Below, piece after piece: positions 31,007-39,514 of a DNA stretch of 39,514 nt. How positions within the stretch are numbered: the stretch's first letter is position 1; every line of letters begins with the position of its first letter. Source of the DNA: an uncultured Bacilli bacterium (GTDB lineage: Bacteria > Bacillota_I > Bacilli_A > RF39 > UBA660); the NCBI GenBank assembly GCA_934167885.1, contig CAKPMB010000015.1:1-39514 (forward strand), in the 5' to 3' direction. The notes beneath the pieces were generated by a model, which was given only the letters and a program-made list of their open reading frames with translations, was not told the origin of the DNA and ran no database searches. The position numbers and the translations under genes were made by a program.

Positions 31007-33312
31007 AATTTATATTCAAAATTTCTTACTTCTTCCATATCAATGCCATATTCTTTAATATAATCTTTATGTTTTATTAGAAGATTATTCATATCAGTAA
31101 TGATTTTTTTACCATCAAGTCCCAAATTTAAATTATTTACAGCATCAACAACTAAATGGAAACGGTCCAATTCATTTTTAACACACATATCGAATGGTGT
31201 AGTAATTGTTCCTTCTTCAATATAACCATGAACATGCATATTGTGATTATGGCGGTAATATGTTAATTCATAAATTAATGGACGATAACCATGATATGCA
31301 AAAATTATTGGTTTATCTTTGGTAAATAAATTATCATACTCACTATCACTTAGCGCATTAGGATATTGAATAACGGAATCTATCTTCATTAAATCAACAA
31401 CATTGATAAATCTGATTTTAAGATTTGGTAAATATTGTTTTAATATTATACATGCAGCAATAGCTTCTTTGGTTGGTGTATCTCCACATGAAGCTATAAC
31501 AAGGTCTGGATTATTATCGTCACCAATCATTGGCCATATACTAATACCTCTTTTAAAATGATCCTTAGCTTCTTCCACGGTCAGCCATTGAACGGATGGA
31601 TGTTTAGATGCCACTACCACATTAATCTTATCATTGCTTCTTAATATACTATCAACACACGCTACCAAAGTATTAGCATCCGCTGGTAAATATACTCGAA
31701 CAATCGATGATTTTTTAGTAATTAATTGATCAATAAAGCCTGGATCTTGATGAGTATAACCATTATGATCTTGTTGCCATACATTGGAAGTTAGAATTAA
31801 ATTAAGGGATGCAATACTCAAACGCCAAGGGATTTCATTTGATACTTTTAACCATTTAGCATGTTGAGAAACCATTGAATCAACAACTTTAATAAAGGCT
31901 TCATAACTTACAAATATTCCATGACGACCTGTTAATAAGTAACCTTCTAAAAGACCTTCACACATATGTTCTGATAACATCGAATCCATTATACGACCAT
32001 TTTTTGATAAATGTTCATCATTAGGAAGAATAGATAATTGCCAATCACGATCGGTAAAATCAAATAAATTATATAACCTATTAGACATTGTCTCATCTGG
32101 GCCAAAAAGGCGAAAATTCTTATTAGTGTCATTTAACTTAAAAACATCTCTTAAATAACTACTTAAAACTAGCATATCTTGACATTTGGTAATGCCAGGT
32201 TTTACTAAAACACCATAATCTAAGTAATTAGGTAATACTAAATCCTTTTTTAATAATCCCCCATTAGTATTGGGATTTGAAGCCATTCTCTTATTACCTT
32301 TAGGACATAAACTTAAAGTTTCAGCAAGAATGTGACCATCTTTATCAAACAATTCTGAAGGACGATAACTTAAAAGCCATTCTTCAAGTATTTTTAAATG
32401 ATTTTCATCGGATATTGTAATAGGAACTTGGTGGGATGCAAATGATCCCTCAATTTTTTTACCATCTACTTCCCTAGGACCTGTCCATCCTTTAGGAGTT
32501 TTTAAAATAACCATTGGATAGCGAACATCTAAACCACTTTTTAATTTCTTTATATCTTCAACAACTAAATCAAGAGTCTTTGCCATTTTCTTATGCATTA
32601 TCATTGAATCACTACCAGATACAATATATGCCTTATAACCACATCCATAGAAAAATGATCCTAATTCTTCATCGGTCATTCTTGAAAATAAAGTTGGATT
32701 ACTTATTTTATAACCATTTAAGTGAAGTATAGGCAATACTACACCATCACTTTTTCGATTAAGAAATTTAATCCCATGCCATGAAGTTGCAAGTGGTCCC
32801 GTTTCTGCCTCACCATCTCCTATAACACAAGTTGCAATTAAGTTAGGATTATCTAATACGGCCCCAAAAGCATGAGCTAAGGAATAACCAAGCTCTCCTC
32901 CTTCATGAATGGAACCAGGGGTTTCAGGTGCAACGTGACTTGGAATACCACCTGGAAAAGAAAACTGTTTAAATAATTTTTTTAAACCACTTTCATCCAT
33001 AGTAATAAAAGGATATTTTTCAGTATAACTACCTTCTATATAAGCATTCGCTACAAAGAAATTCCCCCCATGACCTGGTCCTGATAAATATATCATATTT
33101 AAATCATACTTATTTATTATACGATTTAAATGTGTCCAAATAAAATTTTGTCCAGGAACTGTTCCCCAATGACCAACAATTTTCTTTTTTATATCATTAA
33201 ATGATAAAGGTCTTTTTAATAAAGGATTATCCAATAAATATAATTGACATGCTGATATATAATTAGCAGTTCTAAAATACTTATCTAATATATCTAACTC
33301 TTGATTCTTCAT
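31003..33312 (-). CDS. xfp: Phosphoketolase (xylulose-5-phosphate/fructose-6-phosphate)
   Basis: A thiamine-diphosphate enzyme that splits xylulose 5-phosphate (and possibly fructose 6-phosphate) to acetyl phosphate and a shorter sugar phosphate. Visible features are the N-terminal LSGPGHGG, SHVAPETPGSIHEGGELGYS, the TPP-binding GDGEAETGPLATSWHG, LHLNGYKISNPTLF, KTPKGWTGPREVDGK, the middle domain FGPDETMSNR and LLEGYLLTGRHG, and a C-terminal transketolase-like domain (HVHGYIEEGTITTPFDM). The length of 769 is slightly below the usual 790-825. AGGAGAGTAT precedes the ATG. Substrate preference cannot be read from sequence. It implies a phosphoketolase shunt with acetate as product. Confidence 0.95.
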   Translation of the reverse strand: MKNQELDILDKYFRTANYISACQLYLLDNPLLKRPLSFNDIKKKIVGHWGTVPGQNFIWTHLNRIINKYDLNMIYLSGPGHGGNFFVANAYIEGSYTEKYPFITMDESGLKKLFKQFSFPGGIPSHVAPETPGSIHEGGELGYSLAHAFGAVLDNPNLIATCVIGDGEAETGPLATSWHGIKFLNRKSDGVVLPILHLNGYKISNPTLFSRMTDEELGSFFYGCGYKAYIVSGSDSMIMHKKMAKTLDLVVEDIKKLKSGLDVRYPMVILKTPKGWTGPREVDGKKIEGSFASHQVPITISDENHLKILEEWLLSYRPSELFDKDGHILAETLSLCPKGNKRMASNPNTNGGLLKKDLVLPNYLDYGVLVKPGITKCQDMLVLSSYLRDVFKLNDTNKNFRLFGPDETMSNRLYNLFDFTDRDWQLSILPNDEHLSKNGRIMDSMLSEHMCEGLLEGYLLTGRHGIFVSYEAFIKVVDSMVSQHAKWLKVSNEIPWRLSIASLNLILTSNVWQQDHNGYTHQDPGFIDQLITKKSSIVRVYLPADANTLVACVDSILRSNDKINVVVASKHPSVQWLTVEEAKDHFKRGISIWPMIGDDNNPDLVIASCGDTPTKEAIAACIILKQYLPNLKIRFINVVDLMKIDSVIQYPNALSDSEYDNLFTKDKPIIFAYHGYRPLIYELTYYRHNHNMHVHGYIEEGTITTPFDMCVKNELDRFHLVVDAVNNLNLGLDGKKIITDMNNLLIKHKDYIKEYGIDMEEVRNFEYKF

Positions 33313-33331
33313 ATACTCTCCTATCTTAATT

Positions 33332-33337
33332 ATTATA
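33332..33337 (-). promoter_or_regulatory. Extended -10 element of xfp
   Basis: Minus-strand TGTTATAAT, about 20 bases before the xfp start codon. The -35 region falls inside the terminator of the upstream gene and is not convincing. Confidence 0.4.
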
Positions 33338-33341
33338 ACAT

Positions 33342-33377
33342 CAAAAAAAAGAATTTAGATAAATTTTTATCAAATTC
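33342..33377 (-). terminator. Intrinsic terminator of the metalloprotease-like gene
   Basis: Minus-strand stem GAATTTGATAAA/TTTATCTAAATTC (one bulge) followed by T8. It begins at the stop codon of the gene at 33377. Confidence 0.7.
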
Positions 33378-36340
33378 TATTTTTCTAATACTTTAGTGTC
33401 AACATATGAACCTTTTTTATCAAAATATATTTTGGCAACATATGATTTATCATTTGATGAAACATCCATATAAATACAAAAATCACCATTATCACGCATG
33501 AAGTATAGATAAGAAGCATTATTCCATGCATTTGATAATTTAGTTCTTTCAATTAATGAACTCTCATATGCATAGAATGAGAAATCTTTATACTTATCAT
33601 AATACTTAACAGTTTTAGTTTTATTCTTAGCAAGATATGCCGCTAAATTATCATGGCCATTATCTAATAAACTGAAAATATATGCAATAGATGAATAAAA
33701 GTATTCATTTTCTTGCCAATTACTATTGCCTGTCTTTTTAATATAAGCATCAATTAAATTATCAAGTGTTTTGGAAACAGCATATGATTCTTCTAACTTA
33801 TTATCAAATTGATTAAATTGCAATTTAAATAAACTATCAAGCGAATCAATAAGTTCCTTTGATTTATCAAAATTATAGCCTAATTTTGTATTAAGTAATT
33901 TATATAGGGCAATTTCTTTAGATGGTGCATATTGAATATCATAGAAATCATCATCTAAAATATATTGTAATAAGTTATACGCTACATTAATAGCAACATA
34001 TGTTTCATAATTTTTTTGTTTATAAATAACCGTTGTAAAATATTCAGCACCAGCTTCTTCTAAGAATGAATTATAATCATTAAACATTCCATAAGAACAC
34101 TTAGTTTGACTATCAAAGCTTAATTGGTATACTTCTTTATAATCTAATACTTTATTTGAGCATGTATAAGCATAATTATTATATGAATCATTTTTTATAG
34201 AAAAGGAAATCATATGCATTAATTCATGTTCAATAGCATAATCATAATGTTCTTTTAAAATTCTTATTTCATTATCACTACTATAATATTGACCTGCCGC
34301 ACCATCCATAATATCACTCGTGCGATTATTATAAATCTTTATTTTAAATTTATCTATTTTAGCGAATAATTTAGAAATATCAGCATATTTATTATAATCA
34401 ATAATAACATTAAACATTTTTAACATAATGCCTTTATCTTTATCAGTGGTATTTTTATTGTTAATAACATGATATGCATACTTTACAAATAAATCTTTGT
34501 TATTGTTAATAACATTACTTAAAGCATTTAAATTATACTTTTTAATAACATCATTAACATTAATACTGTTATAGTTTATTTCTTCCTTCACGCTTTCAAT
34601 ATTATTATCATTGGCAACAAAGACCAAATATTCGTCTTTAGAAGTATTATTTATTAATTTATAATATATCTTACCATTTAAAGATATCGCTACATAATTA
34701 TCATATAAAGAAATATTATCATACTTCTCTTCTAAGATTCTATTACCATAAACATCATACATACCGTATTTATCTAAATTATTTTTAACAACAATATAAT
34801 TATTATGAGCGTAATTAATATCACTGTATGACTTATCAATTAATTTTTTAGATGTTGCATAAATATAATTAATGCCTTGAACTGGTGAACATATAAAAAC
34901 ACCATTATCATATTGAGAAACACTTGGACATTCTTCTAATAATCGTTTACCATTATTATCAATAATATAATTATTATCTTTCGTTGTTATTTCATAATTA
35001 CCATACATATTTTGATAAATATATGTATTTTCATCTAAGGTTTTATCATAAATGATTTTGTTACCATTATAAATAACATAATTATTTGATGGGGAAACAA
35101 CAACAGAACTATTAGAGGTTACTAAAACTTTAGATGATTCTTTTGTTAATCTATTGCCATTAACATCATATAAATCCGCTTCACATAATTCGCCATATGA
35201 ACAAGATGATACCGAAAGCATACTGTCACTAGCAACAAGGTATTTTTCATAAACCGTAGAATAAGTATTAATTATTTTACCATTTTTATTTTTAACATAA
35301 ATTTTACCATCATAAGTATATGCTACATAATCATTATTAAAAGTAATATATTCATAAGTATCAGATAGTTTATGATTTTTAACAAAATATACTTTATAAC
35401 CATCACTAACTTTTAACAGAATAAAGTTACTATTCATATTAAAATAGCTATATTCCATACTATCAGTTTTAACAACCGAAACATTATTTAACAATAAATT
35501 TAATTTATTATCATAAATACTTATCTTATTATCTTTTACACACAAAATATATTCATCTTGAAAAATAATTTCGTCATAATCTTTAAAAATAACCTTACCA
35601 TTTTCTGTAACCATATATGCTTTTTTATCTTTAGTGAAAACATAATAAGTATTATTAGAAAAAGCTCGATCACCAATTGTTACTTTATCATACATAAGTT
35701 CTAATTTATCATTTAAAATAGAACAACTTGCAGCATTGCATTCTAAAATCATATTACCAAAGCTGTCAATACTATCAAAAGAATGTCCTTCAATAGCTTT
35801 CCCACTATTATCTAATAACACAGACTTATTGCCATTTAACGATACAAAATAGCCATTAACATAATCAATAATTGTTTGATTATCACCAAAATCATATGTA
35901 TCACTTAAGGTAGGATATGTCTTTTTATTAGTTATTAAAATATTCTTATCATTAGCACAATAAATATAAATGCCAATACTAATAAGCGATAATATCAAAA
36001 TGAACAATAAAAGACTTTTATTATGTTTTTTATTCTTTGGCTTCTTATCACTAGTATTTGTAAGTTCTTGATTATCATCTACTTTTAAGTTATCATTTTT
36101 TTCTATCTTTTTATCTTCAGAAACTGAATTTTCTTTTTTACTATCACTATCTTGTAGTGTTTTATCTTGATTATCTTCAACCACTTCCGCCTTTTCTAAA
36201 CTTTCGTTGGCCGTTTCTTTAACCTTTTTGGTAAGTTTCTTTTCTTTAGCAGTGACTTTTTGACTATTTGTTGATTCTTTTACCATCTTTTTAGATTTTT
36301 CTTTTGTATTTTCACTAGAACTCTTCTTATTCACTTCCAT
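33377..36340 (-). CDS. Type II membrane protein with beta-propeller-like ectodomain and zinc-metalloprotease motif
   Basis: About 987 residues. The N-terminal 105 residues are a Lys/Glu-rich, probably disordered cytoplasmic tail. One membrane segment follows (SLLLFILILSLISIGIYIYC). Residues about 140-590 hold repeats of the type YDxxGNRL/DNNGKRLLEE/GKIY-V-NKNGKI, similar to WG-type beta-propeller blades. The rest holds AIEHELMHMISF (HExxH near residue 702) and, about 58 residues later, EEAGAEYFT, matching a gluzincin third ligand. These residues suggest an outward-facing metalloprotease with its own propeller. The combination is not one I know. ATG 36340 has AGGATGG upstream. Confidence 0.75.
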   Translation of the reverse strand: MEVNKKSSSENTKEKSKKMVKESTNSQKVTAKEKKLTKKVKETANESLEKAEVVEDNQDKTLQDSDSKKENSVSEDKKIEKNDNLKVDDNQELTNTSDKKPKNKKHNKSLLLFILILSLISIGIYIYCANDKNILITNKKTYPTLSDTYDFGDNQTIIDYVNGYFVSLNGNKSVLLDNSGKAIEGHSFDSIDSFGNMILECNAASCSILNDKLELMYDKVTIGDRAFSNNTYYVFTKDKKAYMVTENGKVIFKDYDEIIFQDEYILCVKDNKISIYDNKLNLLLNNVSVVKTDSMEYSYFNMNSNFILLKVSDGYKVYFVKNHKLSDTYEYITFNNDYVAYTYDGKIYVKNKNGKIINTYSTVYEKYLVASDSMLSVSSCSYGELCEADLYDVNGNRLTKESSKVLVTSNSSVVVSPSNNYVIYNGNKIIYDKTLDENTYIYQNMYGNYEITTKDNNYIIDNNGKRLLEECPSVSQYDNGVFICSPVQGINYIYATSKKLIDKSYSDINYAHNNYIVVKNNLDKYGMYDVYGNRILEEKYDNISLYDNYVAISLNGKIYYKLINNTSKDEYLVFVANDNNIESVKEEINYNSINVNDVIKKYNLNALSNVINNNKDLFVKYAYHVINNKNTTDKDKGIMLKMFNVIIDYNKYADISKLFAKIDKFKIKIYNNRTSDIMDGAAGQYYSSDNEIRILKEHYDYAIEHELMHMISFSIKNDSYNNYAYTCSNKVLDYKEVYQLSFDSQTKCSYGMFNDYNSFLEEAGAEYFTTVIYKQKNYETYVAINVAYNLLQYILDDDFYDIQYAPSKEIALYKLLNTKLGYNFDKSKELIDSLDSLFKLQFNQFDNKLEESYAVSKTLDNLIDAYIKKTGNSNWQENEYFYSSIAYIFSLLDNGHDNLAAYLAKNKTKTVKYYDKYKDFSFYAYESSLIERTKLSNAWNNASYLYFMRDNGDFCIYMDVSSNDKSYVAKIYFDKKGSYVDTKVLEK

Positions 36341-36360
36341 ATACACCATCCTATATAAAA

Positions 36361-36389
36361 ATTATAAATCATCTTAAGTTAAAAGTAAA
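36361..36389 (-). promoter_or_regulatory. Promoter of the metalloprotease-like gene
   Basis: Minus-strand TTTACT (36389-36384), 17 bases, TATAAT (36366-36361), about 20 bases before the start codon. Confidence 0.65.
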
Positions 36390-36423
36390 CAAACCATATA
36401 AATAATTATGACTATTAATTACT

Positions 36424-36454
36424 AAAAAAAGCATTGGTTATTAACACAATACTT
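36424..36454 (-). terminator. Intrinsic terminator of leuS
   Basis: Minus-strand stem AAGTATTG/CAATGCTT (one G-T) with a 10-base loop and T7. Confidence 0.75.
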
Positions 36455-36461
36455 CTTTTAA

Positions 36462-38852
36462 TTATTTAACAACAATATTAACAAGTTTTTTAGGAACAAC
36501 AATAACTTTAACGATTTCTTTATTATCTGTAAATGCTTGAACATTTGGAATATTCATGGCAAGTTTTTCCATTTCTTCTTTTGAAATGTCACTATATACT
36601 TCTATTTTACCACGAACTTTACCATTTACTTGCACAACCATTTCATATGTATTTTCTTTAGTTTTTTCAATATCATATGTTGGCCATTTAGCATAAGCGA
36701 TTGTATCATTATTTCCTAACATTTGCCATAATTCTTCACCTAAATGTGGACAAATAGGACTTAATATTTTAACAAAACCTTCAGCATACTCTAGTGGTAA
36801 TTTATTTTCTTTATATACTTCATTTATAAAAATCATCATTTGCGCTATGGCGGTATTGAAACTTAAATTTTCATAATCCTCCGTTACTTTTTTAACAGTT
36901 TGATGATAAATTTTTTCTAATTTTTTATCATTTTCTTCCGTTATTTTATTTTCTTCAAACAAACGATATATTCTATCTAAGAAACGACGAGCACCATCAA
37001 TTCCTTGATTACTCCAAGGTTTATCCGCTTCTAATGGTCCCATAAACATTTCATAAAGTCTTAAGGCATCGGCACCATGTGATTTAACGATATCTGTTGG
37101 ATTAACAACATATTCAGGATATCTTTTACCCATTTTAATACCATTTGATCCTAAAATCATACCTTGGTGAACTAATTTAGTGAATGGTTCACTATAAGGA
37201 ACTAAGCCTTTGTCGTATAGGAAATTATTGAAAAATCTTGAATATAACAAGTGACCAACAGCATGTTCTGGACCACCAACATATAAATCAACGGGCATCC
37301 AATGTTTCATTAATTCATAATCAGCAAATTCATTATCGTTATTTGGATCAATATATCTTAAATAATACCAACTAGAACCAGCTGATCCTGGCATCGTGCT
37401 TGTTTCACGAACACCATGCATACCATCAATATATACATTTTTCCATTCCGTAGCACTATCTAGCGGTGCTAAGCCATCATGACCTTTATAATCTTTTAAT
37501 TCTGGCAACACCAAAGGTAATTCTTTTTCTGGAACCATCTTAATACTTCCATCATCCATGAAAATAGCAGGAACTGGTTCTCCCCAATAACGTTGACGAG
37601 CAAAAATCCATTCTCTTAAACGATAATTTATTTTTTTAGTGCCTATTTTTTCTTCTTCTAACCAAGAAATCATTTTAGTAATAGCTTCTTCTTTATTTAA
37701 ACCATTTAAAAAGTCTGAATTAATATGCTCACCATCACCAGTATAGGCAGCATTTTCAATATCACCACCCGCAATAACTGGAATTATTTCAATATTAAAC
37801 TTTTTAGCAAAGGCATAATCTCTTTCATCATGAGCAGGAACAGCCATAATAGCACCTGTGCCATATGATGTTAAAACATAGTCACTTATCCAAATAGGGA
37901 TTTTTTTACCATTTACTGGATTAATAGCATAACTACCTACAAATACCCCAGTTTTTTCTTTATTTAACTCAGTTCTTTCAAGTTCTGATTTACTTGCGCA
38001 TATTTCTTTATATTTAGCGACTTCTTCTTTATGGTCATTAGTTGTTATTTTATCAATCAATTCATGTTCAGGTGATAAAACACAGTATGTTGCCCCAAAT
38101 AAAGTATCACATCTTGTTGTAAAAACGGTAAATTCATAATCAGAATCAGCGACTTTAAAACGAATATGGGCCCCAATACTTTTACCAATCCAATTTCTTT
38201 GAATTTCTTTGGTAGAGTTTGGCCAATCAACTTTATTTAAACCATCTAGCAACTTTTCAGCATATTTTGGAATATCAATAACCCATTGTTTCATATTACG
38301 ACGAATTACCGGATAACCACCACGTTCACTTTTGCCATTAATTATTTCATCGTTTGATAAAACCGTTCCAAGTTCTTTACAGTAATTAACAGGCATCATC
38401 AAACATTTAGCAAGATTATCCTCATACAATTTTTCAAACATCCATTGTGTCCACTTATAAAATTTAGGATCACTTGTAGCAATCTCACGATTCCAGTCAT
38501 ACGAAAATCCTAAAGACTTTAATTGTTTTTTAAATGTTTCCACATTTTCCATTGTAAACTTACTTGGATGATTTCCAGTTTTTATAGCATATTGTTCTGC
38601 AGGTAGTCCAAATGAATCCCATCCCATTGGATGTAAGACATTGAAACCTTGCATTCTTTTCATACGACATACAATATCAGTTGCCGTATATCCTTCAGGA
38701 TGACCTGCATGAAGCCCTACACCACTTGGATAAGGGAACATATCAAGAGCATAATATTTTGGTTTTGAAAAATCTCTAATATCAGTTTTAAATGTTTGAT
38801 TATTATCCCAATAAGTTTGCCATTTCTTTTCAATTTCTAAATGCTTATACAT
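36462..38852 (-). CDS. leuS: Leucyl-tRNA synthetase
   Basis: Attaches leucine to tRNA-Leu. Class I signatures: MFPYPSGVGLHAGHPEGYTA (HIGH-type motif as HAGH), the editing domain (TTRCDTLFGATYCVLSPEHE, SYGTGAIMAVPAHDERDY), REWIFARQRYWGEPVP, STMPGSAGSSWYYLRY, DLYVGGPEHAVGHLLYSRFF and the second signature LGSNGIKMGKRYPEYVVNP, where KMGKR replaces the usual KMSKS. The length of 796 residues is normal. The ATG is preceded by AGGAGGTAATT. Transcription is controlled by the T-box leader upstream. Confidence 0.97.
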   Translation of the reverse strand: MYKHLEIEKKWQTYWDNNQTFKTDIRDFSKPKYYALDMFPYPSGVGLHAGHPEGYTATDIVCRMKRMQGFNVLHPMGWDSFGLPAEQYAIKTGNHPSKFTMENVETFKKQLKSLGFSYDWNREIATSDPKFYKWTQWMFEKLYEDNLAKCLMMPVNYCKELGTVLSNDEIINGKSERGGYPVIRRNMKQWVIDIPKYAEKLLDGLNKVDWPNSTKEIQRNWIGKSIGAHIRFKVADSDYEFTVFTTRCDTLFGATYCVLSPEHELIDKITTNDHKEEVAKYKEICASKSELERTELNKEKTGVFVGSYAINPVNGKKIPIWISDYVLTSYGTGAIMAVPAHDERDYAFAKKFNIEIIPVIAGGDIENAAYTGDGEHINSDFLNGLNKEEAITKMISWLEEEKIGTKKINYRLREWIFARQRYWGEPVPAIFMDDGSIKMVPEKELPLVLPELKDYKGHDGLAPLDSATEWKNVYIDGMHGVRETSTMPGSAGSSWYYLRYIDPNNDNEFADYELMKHWMPVDLYVGGPEHAVGHLLYSRFFNNFLYDKGLVPYSEPFTKLVHQGMILGSNGIKMGKRYPEYVVNPTDIVKSHGADALRLYEMFMGPLEADKPWSNQGIDGARRFLDRIYRLFEENKITEENDKKLEKIYHQTVKKVTEDYENLSFNTAIAQMMIFINEVYKENKLPLEYAEGFVKILSPICPHLGEELWQMLGNNDTIAYAKWPTYDIEKTKENTYEMVVQVNGKVRGKIEVYSDISKEEMEKLAMNIPNVQAFTDNKEIVKVIVVPKKLVNIVVK

Positions 38853-38863
38853 AATTACCTCCT

Positions 38864-39066
38864 AAAAATAAAAACATTATAAATAAGGGCGAAGTTACTC
38901 ACGGTACCACCTTAATTCATAATGTTTATTACACTCATTAACGATAACGCGTTTAGCGATTCAATCAAGAAACAAGTTCATATATTAATAATTCTTATTT
39001 GCACCAACCATAAGATCTCTTTAAATACGCTTATATTACTACTTTTCCATCAACTTGAATATATCA
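38864..39066 (-). promoter_or_regulatory. T-box leader controlling leuS
   Basis: On the minus strand the canonical T-box antiterminator motif AAGGTGGTACCGTG (38914-38901) is present. The competing terminator pairs CATTATGAATTAAGG (38925-38911) with CCTTATTTATAATG near 38888-38875, followed by TTTTTATTTTT. Stem I carries AGAGA and GGTTGGTGCAATAAG (about 39010-38996). The specifier is probably CUU in GAACTTG (38977-38975), a leucine codon; I could not fold the RNA, and a UUA nearby is an alternative. Uncharged tRNA-Leu would stabilise the antiterminator and switch leuS on. Confidence 0.92.
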
Positions 39067-39068
39067 GT

Positions 39069-39097
39069 ATATTAGCACGAGTAAATAAGATTGTCAA
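39069..39097 (-). promoter_or_regulatory. Promoter of the leuS T-box transcript
   Basis: Minus-strand consensus TTGACA (39097-39092), 17 bases, TAATAT (39074-39069) with a TGC extended -10. Confidence 0.8.
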
Positions 39098-39111
39098 ATA
39101 ATTTATTAATA

Positions 39112-39138
39112 AAAATAAAAAAAAGAACCATACGGTTC
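39112..39138 (-). terminator. Intrinsic terminator of the tRNA cluster
   Basis: Minus-strand perfect stem GAACC/GGTTC with loop GTAT, followed by T8. It ends the transcript that carries the four tRNAs. Confidence 0.8.
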
Positions 39139-39177
39139 ATTGTATATTAAGCTCGAGTCATCGAACCTACTCTCATA

Positions 39178-39253
39178 TGGTGGCTCCGAGTGGAATCGAA
39201 CCACCGACACAGGGATTTTCAGTCCCTTGCTCTACCGACTGAGCTACAGAGCC
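39178..39253 (-). tRNA. tRNA-Phe (GAA)
   Basis: Cloverleaf with acceptor GGCTCTG/CGGAGCC, D-arm AGCTCAGTCGGTAGAGC, anticodon loop CTGAAAA, T-arm GGTTCGATTCC and encoded CCA. Confidence 0.95.
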
Positions 39254-39256
39254 AAA

Positions 39257-39332
39257 TGGCGGTCTCGACGGGGATCGGACCCGCGATCTTCTGCGTGACA
39301 GGCAGACGTGGTAACCACTGCACTACGAGACC
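39257..39332 (-). tRNA. tRNA-Asp (GTC)
   Basis: Acceptor GGTCTCG/CGAGACC with discriminator G, anticodon loop CTGTCAC closed by TCTGC/GCAGA, T-arm GGTCCGATCCC and encoded CCA. Confidence 0.95.
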
Positions 39333-39335
39333 ATT

Positions 39336-39412
39336 TGGTTGCGGGAAGAGGATTCGGACCTCTGACCTTCGGGTTATGAGCCCAACGAGCTACCAGACTG
39401 CTCCATCCCGCG
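39336..39412 (-). tRNA. Initiator tRNA-fMet (CAT)
   Basis: The 5' base is C facing A72 (unpaired C1:A72), and the anticodon stem TTGGG/CCCGA carries three G-C pairs around loop CTCATAA. Both mark it as the initiator. CCA is encoded. Confidence 0.95.
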
Positions 39413-39438
39413 ATAAATGACTTAATATATATTATAAA

Positions 39439-39514
39439 TGGCGGAGGAAAAGGGATTCGAACCCCTGCGCCGCTTGCACGACCTCCCGGTTTTCAAGACC
39501 GGTCCCTTCAACCA
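39439..39514 (-). tRNA. tRNA-Ser (TGA), cut by the window end
   Basis: Anticodon loop CTTGAAA closed by CCGGT/ACCGG, a long variable arm (GAGGTCGTGCAAGCGGCGC region), T-arm GGTTCGAATCC, discriminator G and encoded CCA. The 5' acceptor strand lies beyond position 39514. Confidence 0.9.

Noticed and set aside
39150..39178. GGTTCGA string after tRNA-Phe as a fifth, degraded tRNA
   Set aside because: Only the T-loop-like heptamer matches; no acceptor or anticodon stem can be drawn.
39190..39420. Open frame of 76 codons on the plus strand across the tRNA genes
   Set aside because: It is a translation of the antisense of tRNA-Phe, tRNA-Asp and tRNA-fMet, a frequent spurious prediction.

Overview
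The window is very AT-rich (I estimate below 30% G+C by eye) with UGG tryptophan codons, ordinary TAA/TAG/TGA stops, GGAGG-type ribosome binding sites, a T-box leader, YolD with a Y-family polymerase, and Listeria-Bacteroides (InlB B) repeat surface proteins. This points to a low-GC Firmicute, probably an uncultured gut member of the Bacilli/Erysipelotrichia. Every intact gene is on the minus strand, so the text below follows right-to-left transcription where operons are discussed.

Right end (36.4-39.5 kb): a tRNA cluster (Ser, fMet, Asp, Phe) with encoded CCA ends and a terminator, then a T-box-controlled leuS. 31-36.3 kb: a membrane-anchored zinc-metalloprotease-like protein with a beta-propeller-like ectodomain, and a phosphoketolase. 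28.6-30.9 kb: two lipoproteins (rhodanese-like, thioredoxin-like) and an MFS transporter. 14.4-28.5 kb: a cell-surface block with two InlB-B-repeat proteins, a membrane-anchored GH25 lysozyme, an acyltransferase with two SGNH-like domains, a duplicated beta-helix protein, and a large surface protein whose C-terminus is encoded by a GC-rich patch resembling a diversity-generating-retroelement variable region. A YolD/Y-family polymerase pair sits inside this block. 10.1-13.4 kb: an Fe-S and tRNA-thiolation operon (iscS, iscU, mnmA) with a textbook promoter overlapped by a dyad, next to an Rrf2/IscR-type regulator. 7.2-10.1 kb: rarA translationally coupled to a 529-residue protein with two RX4H (HEPN ribonuclease) motifs.

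0.9-7.1 kb is an accessory zone full of broken genes: a frameshifted XRE regulator, a frameshifted RhuM-Fic protein, and remnants of a carboxymuconolactone decarboxylase, a flavodoxin and a SAM methyltransferase. At the left edge a second, paralogous HEPN protein is cut by the window end and overlaps the XRE regulator by one base.

The two best candidates for something undescribed are the double-HEPN family (two copies, each coupled to a DNA-binding or replication-associated gene) and the putative hypervariable surface protein with a G9 tract in its upstream region. Neither is proven by sequence reading alone.
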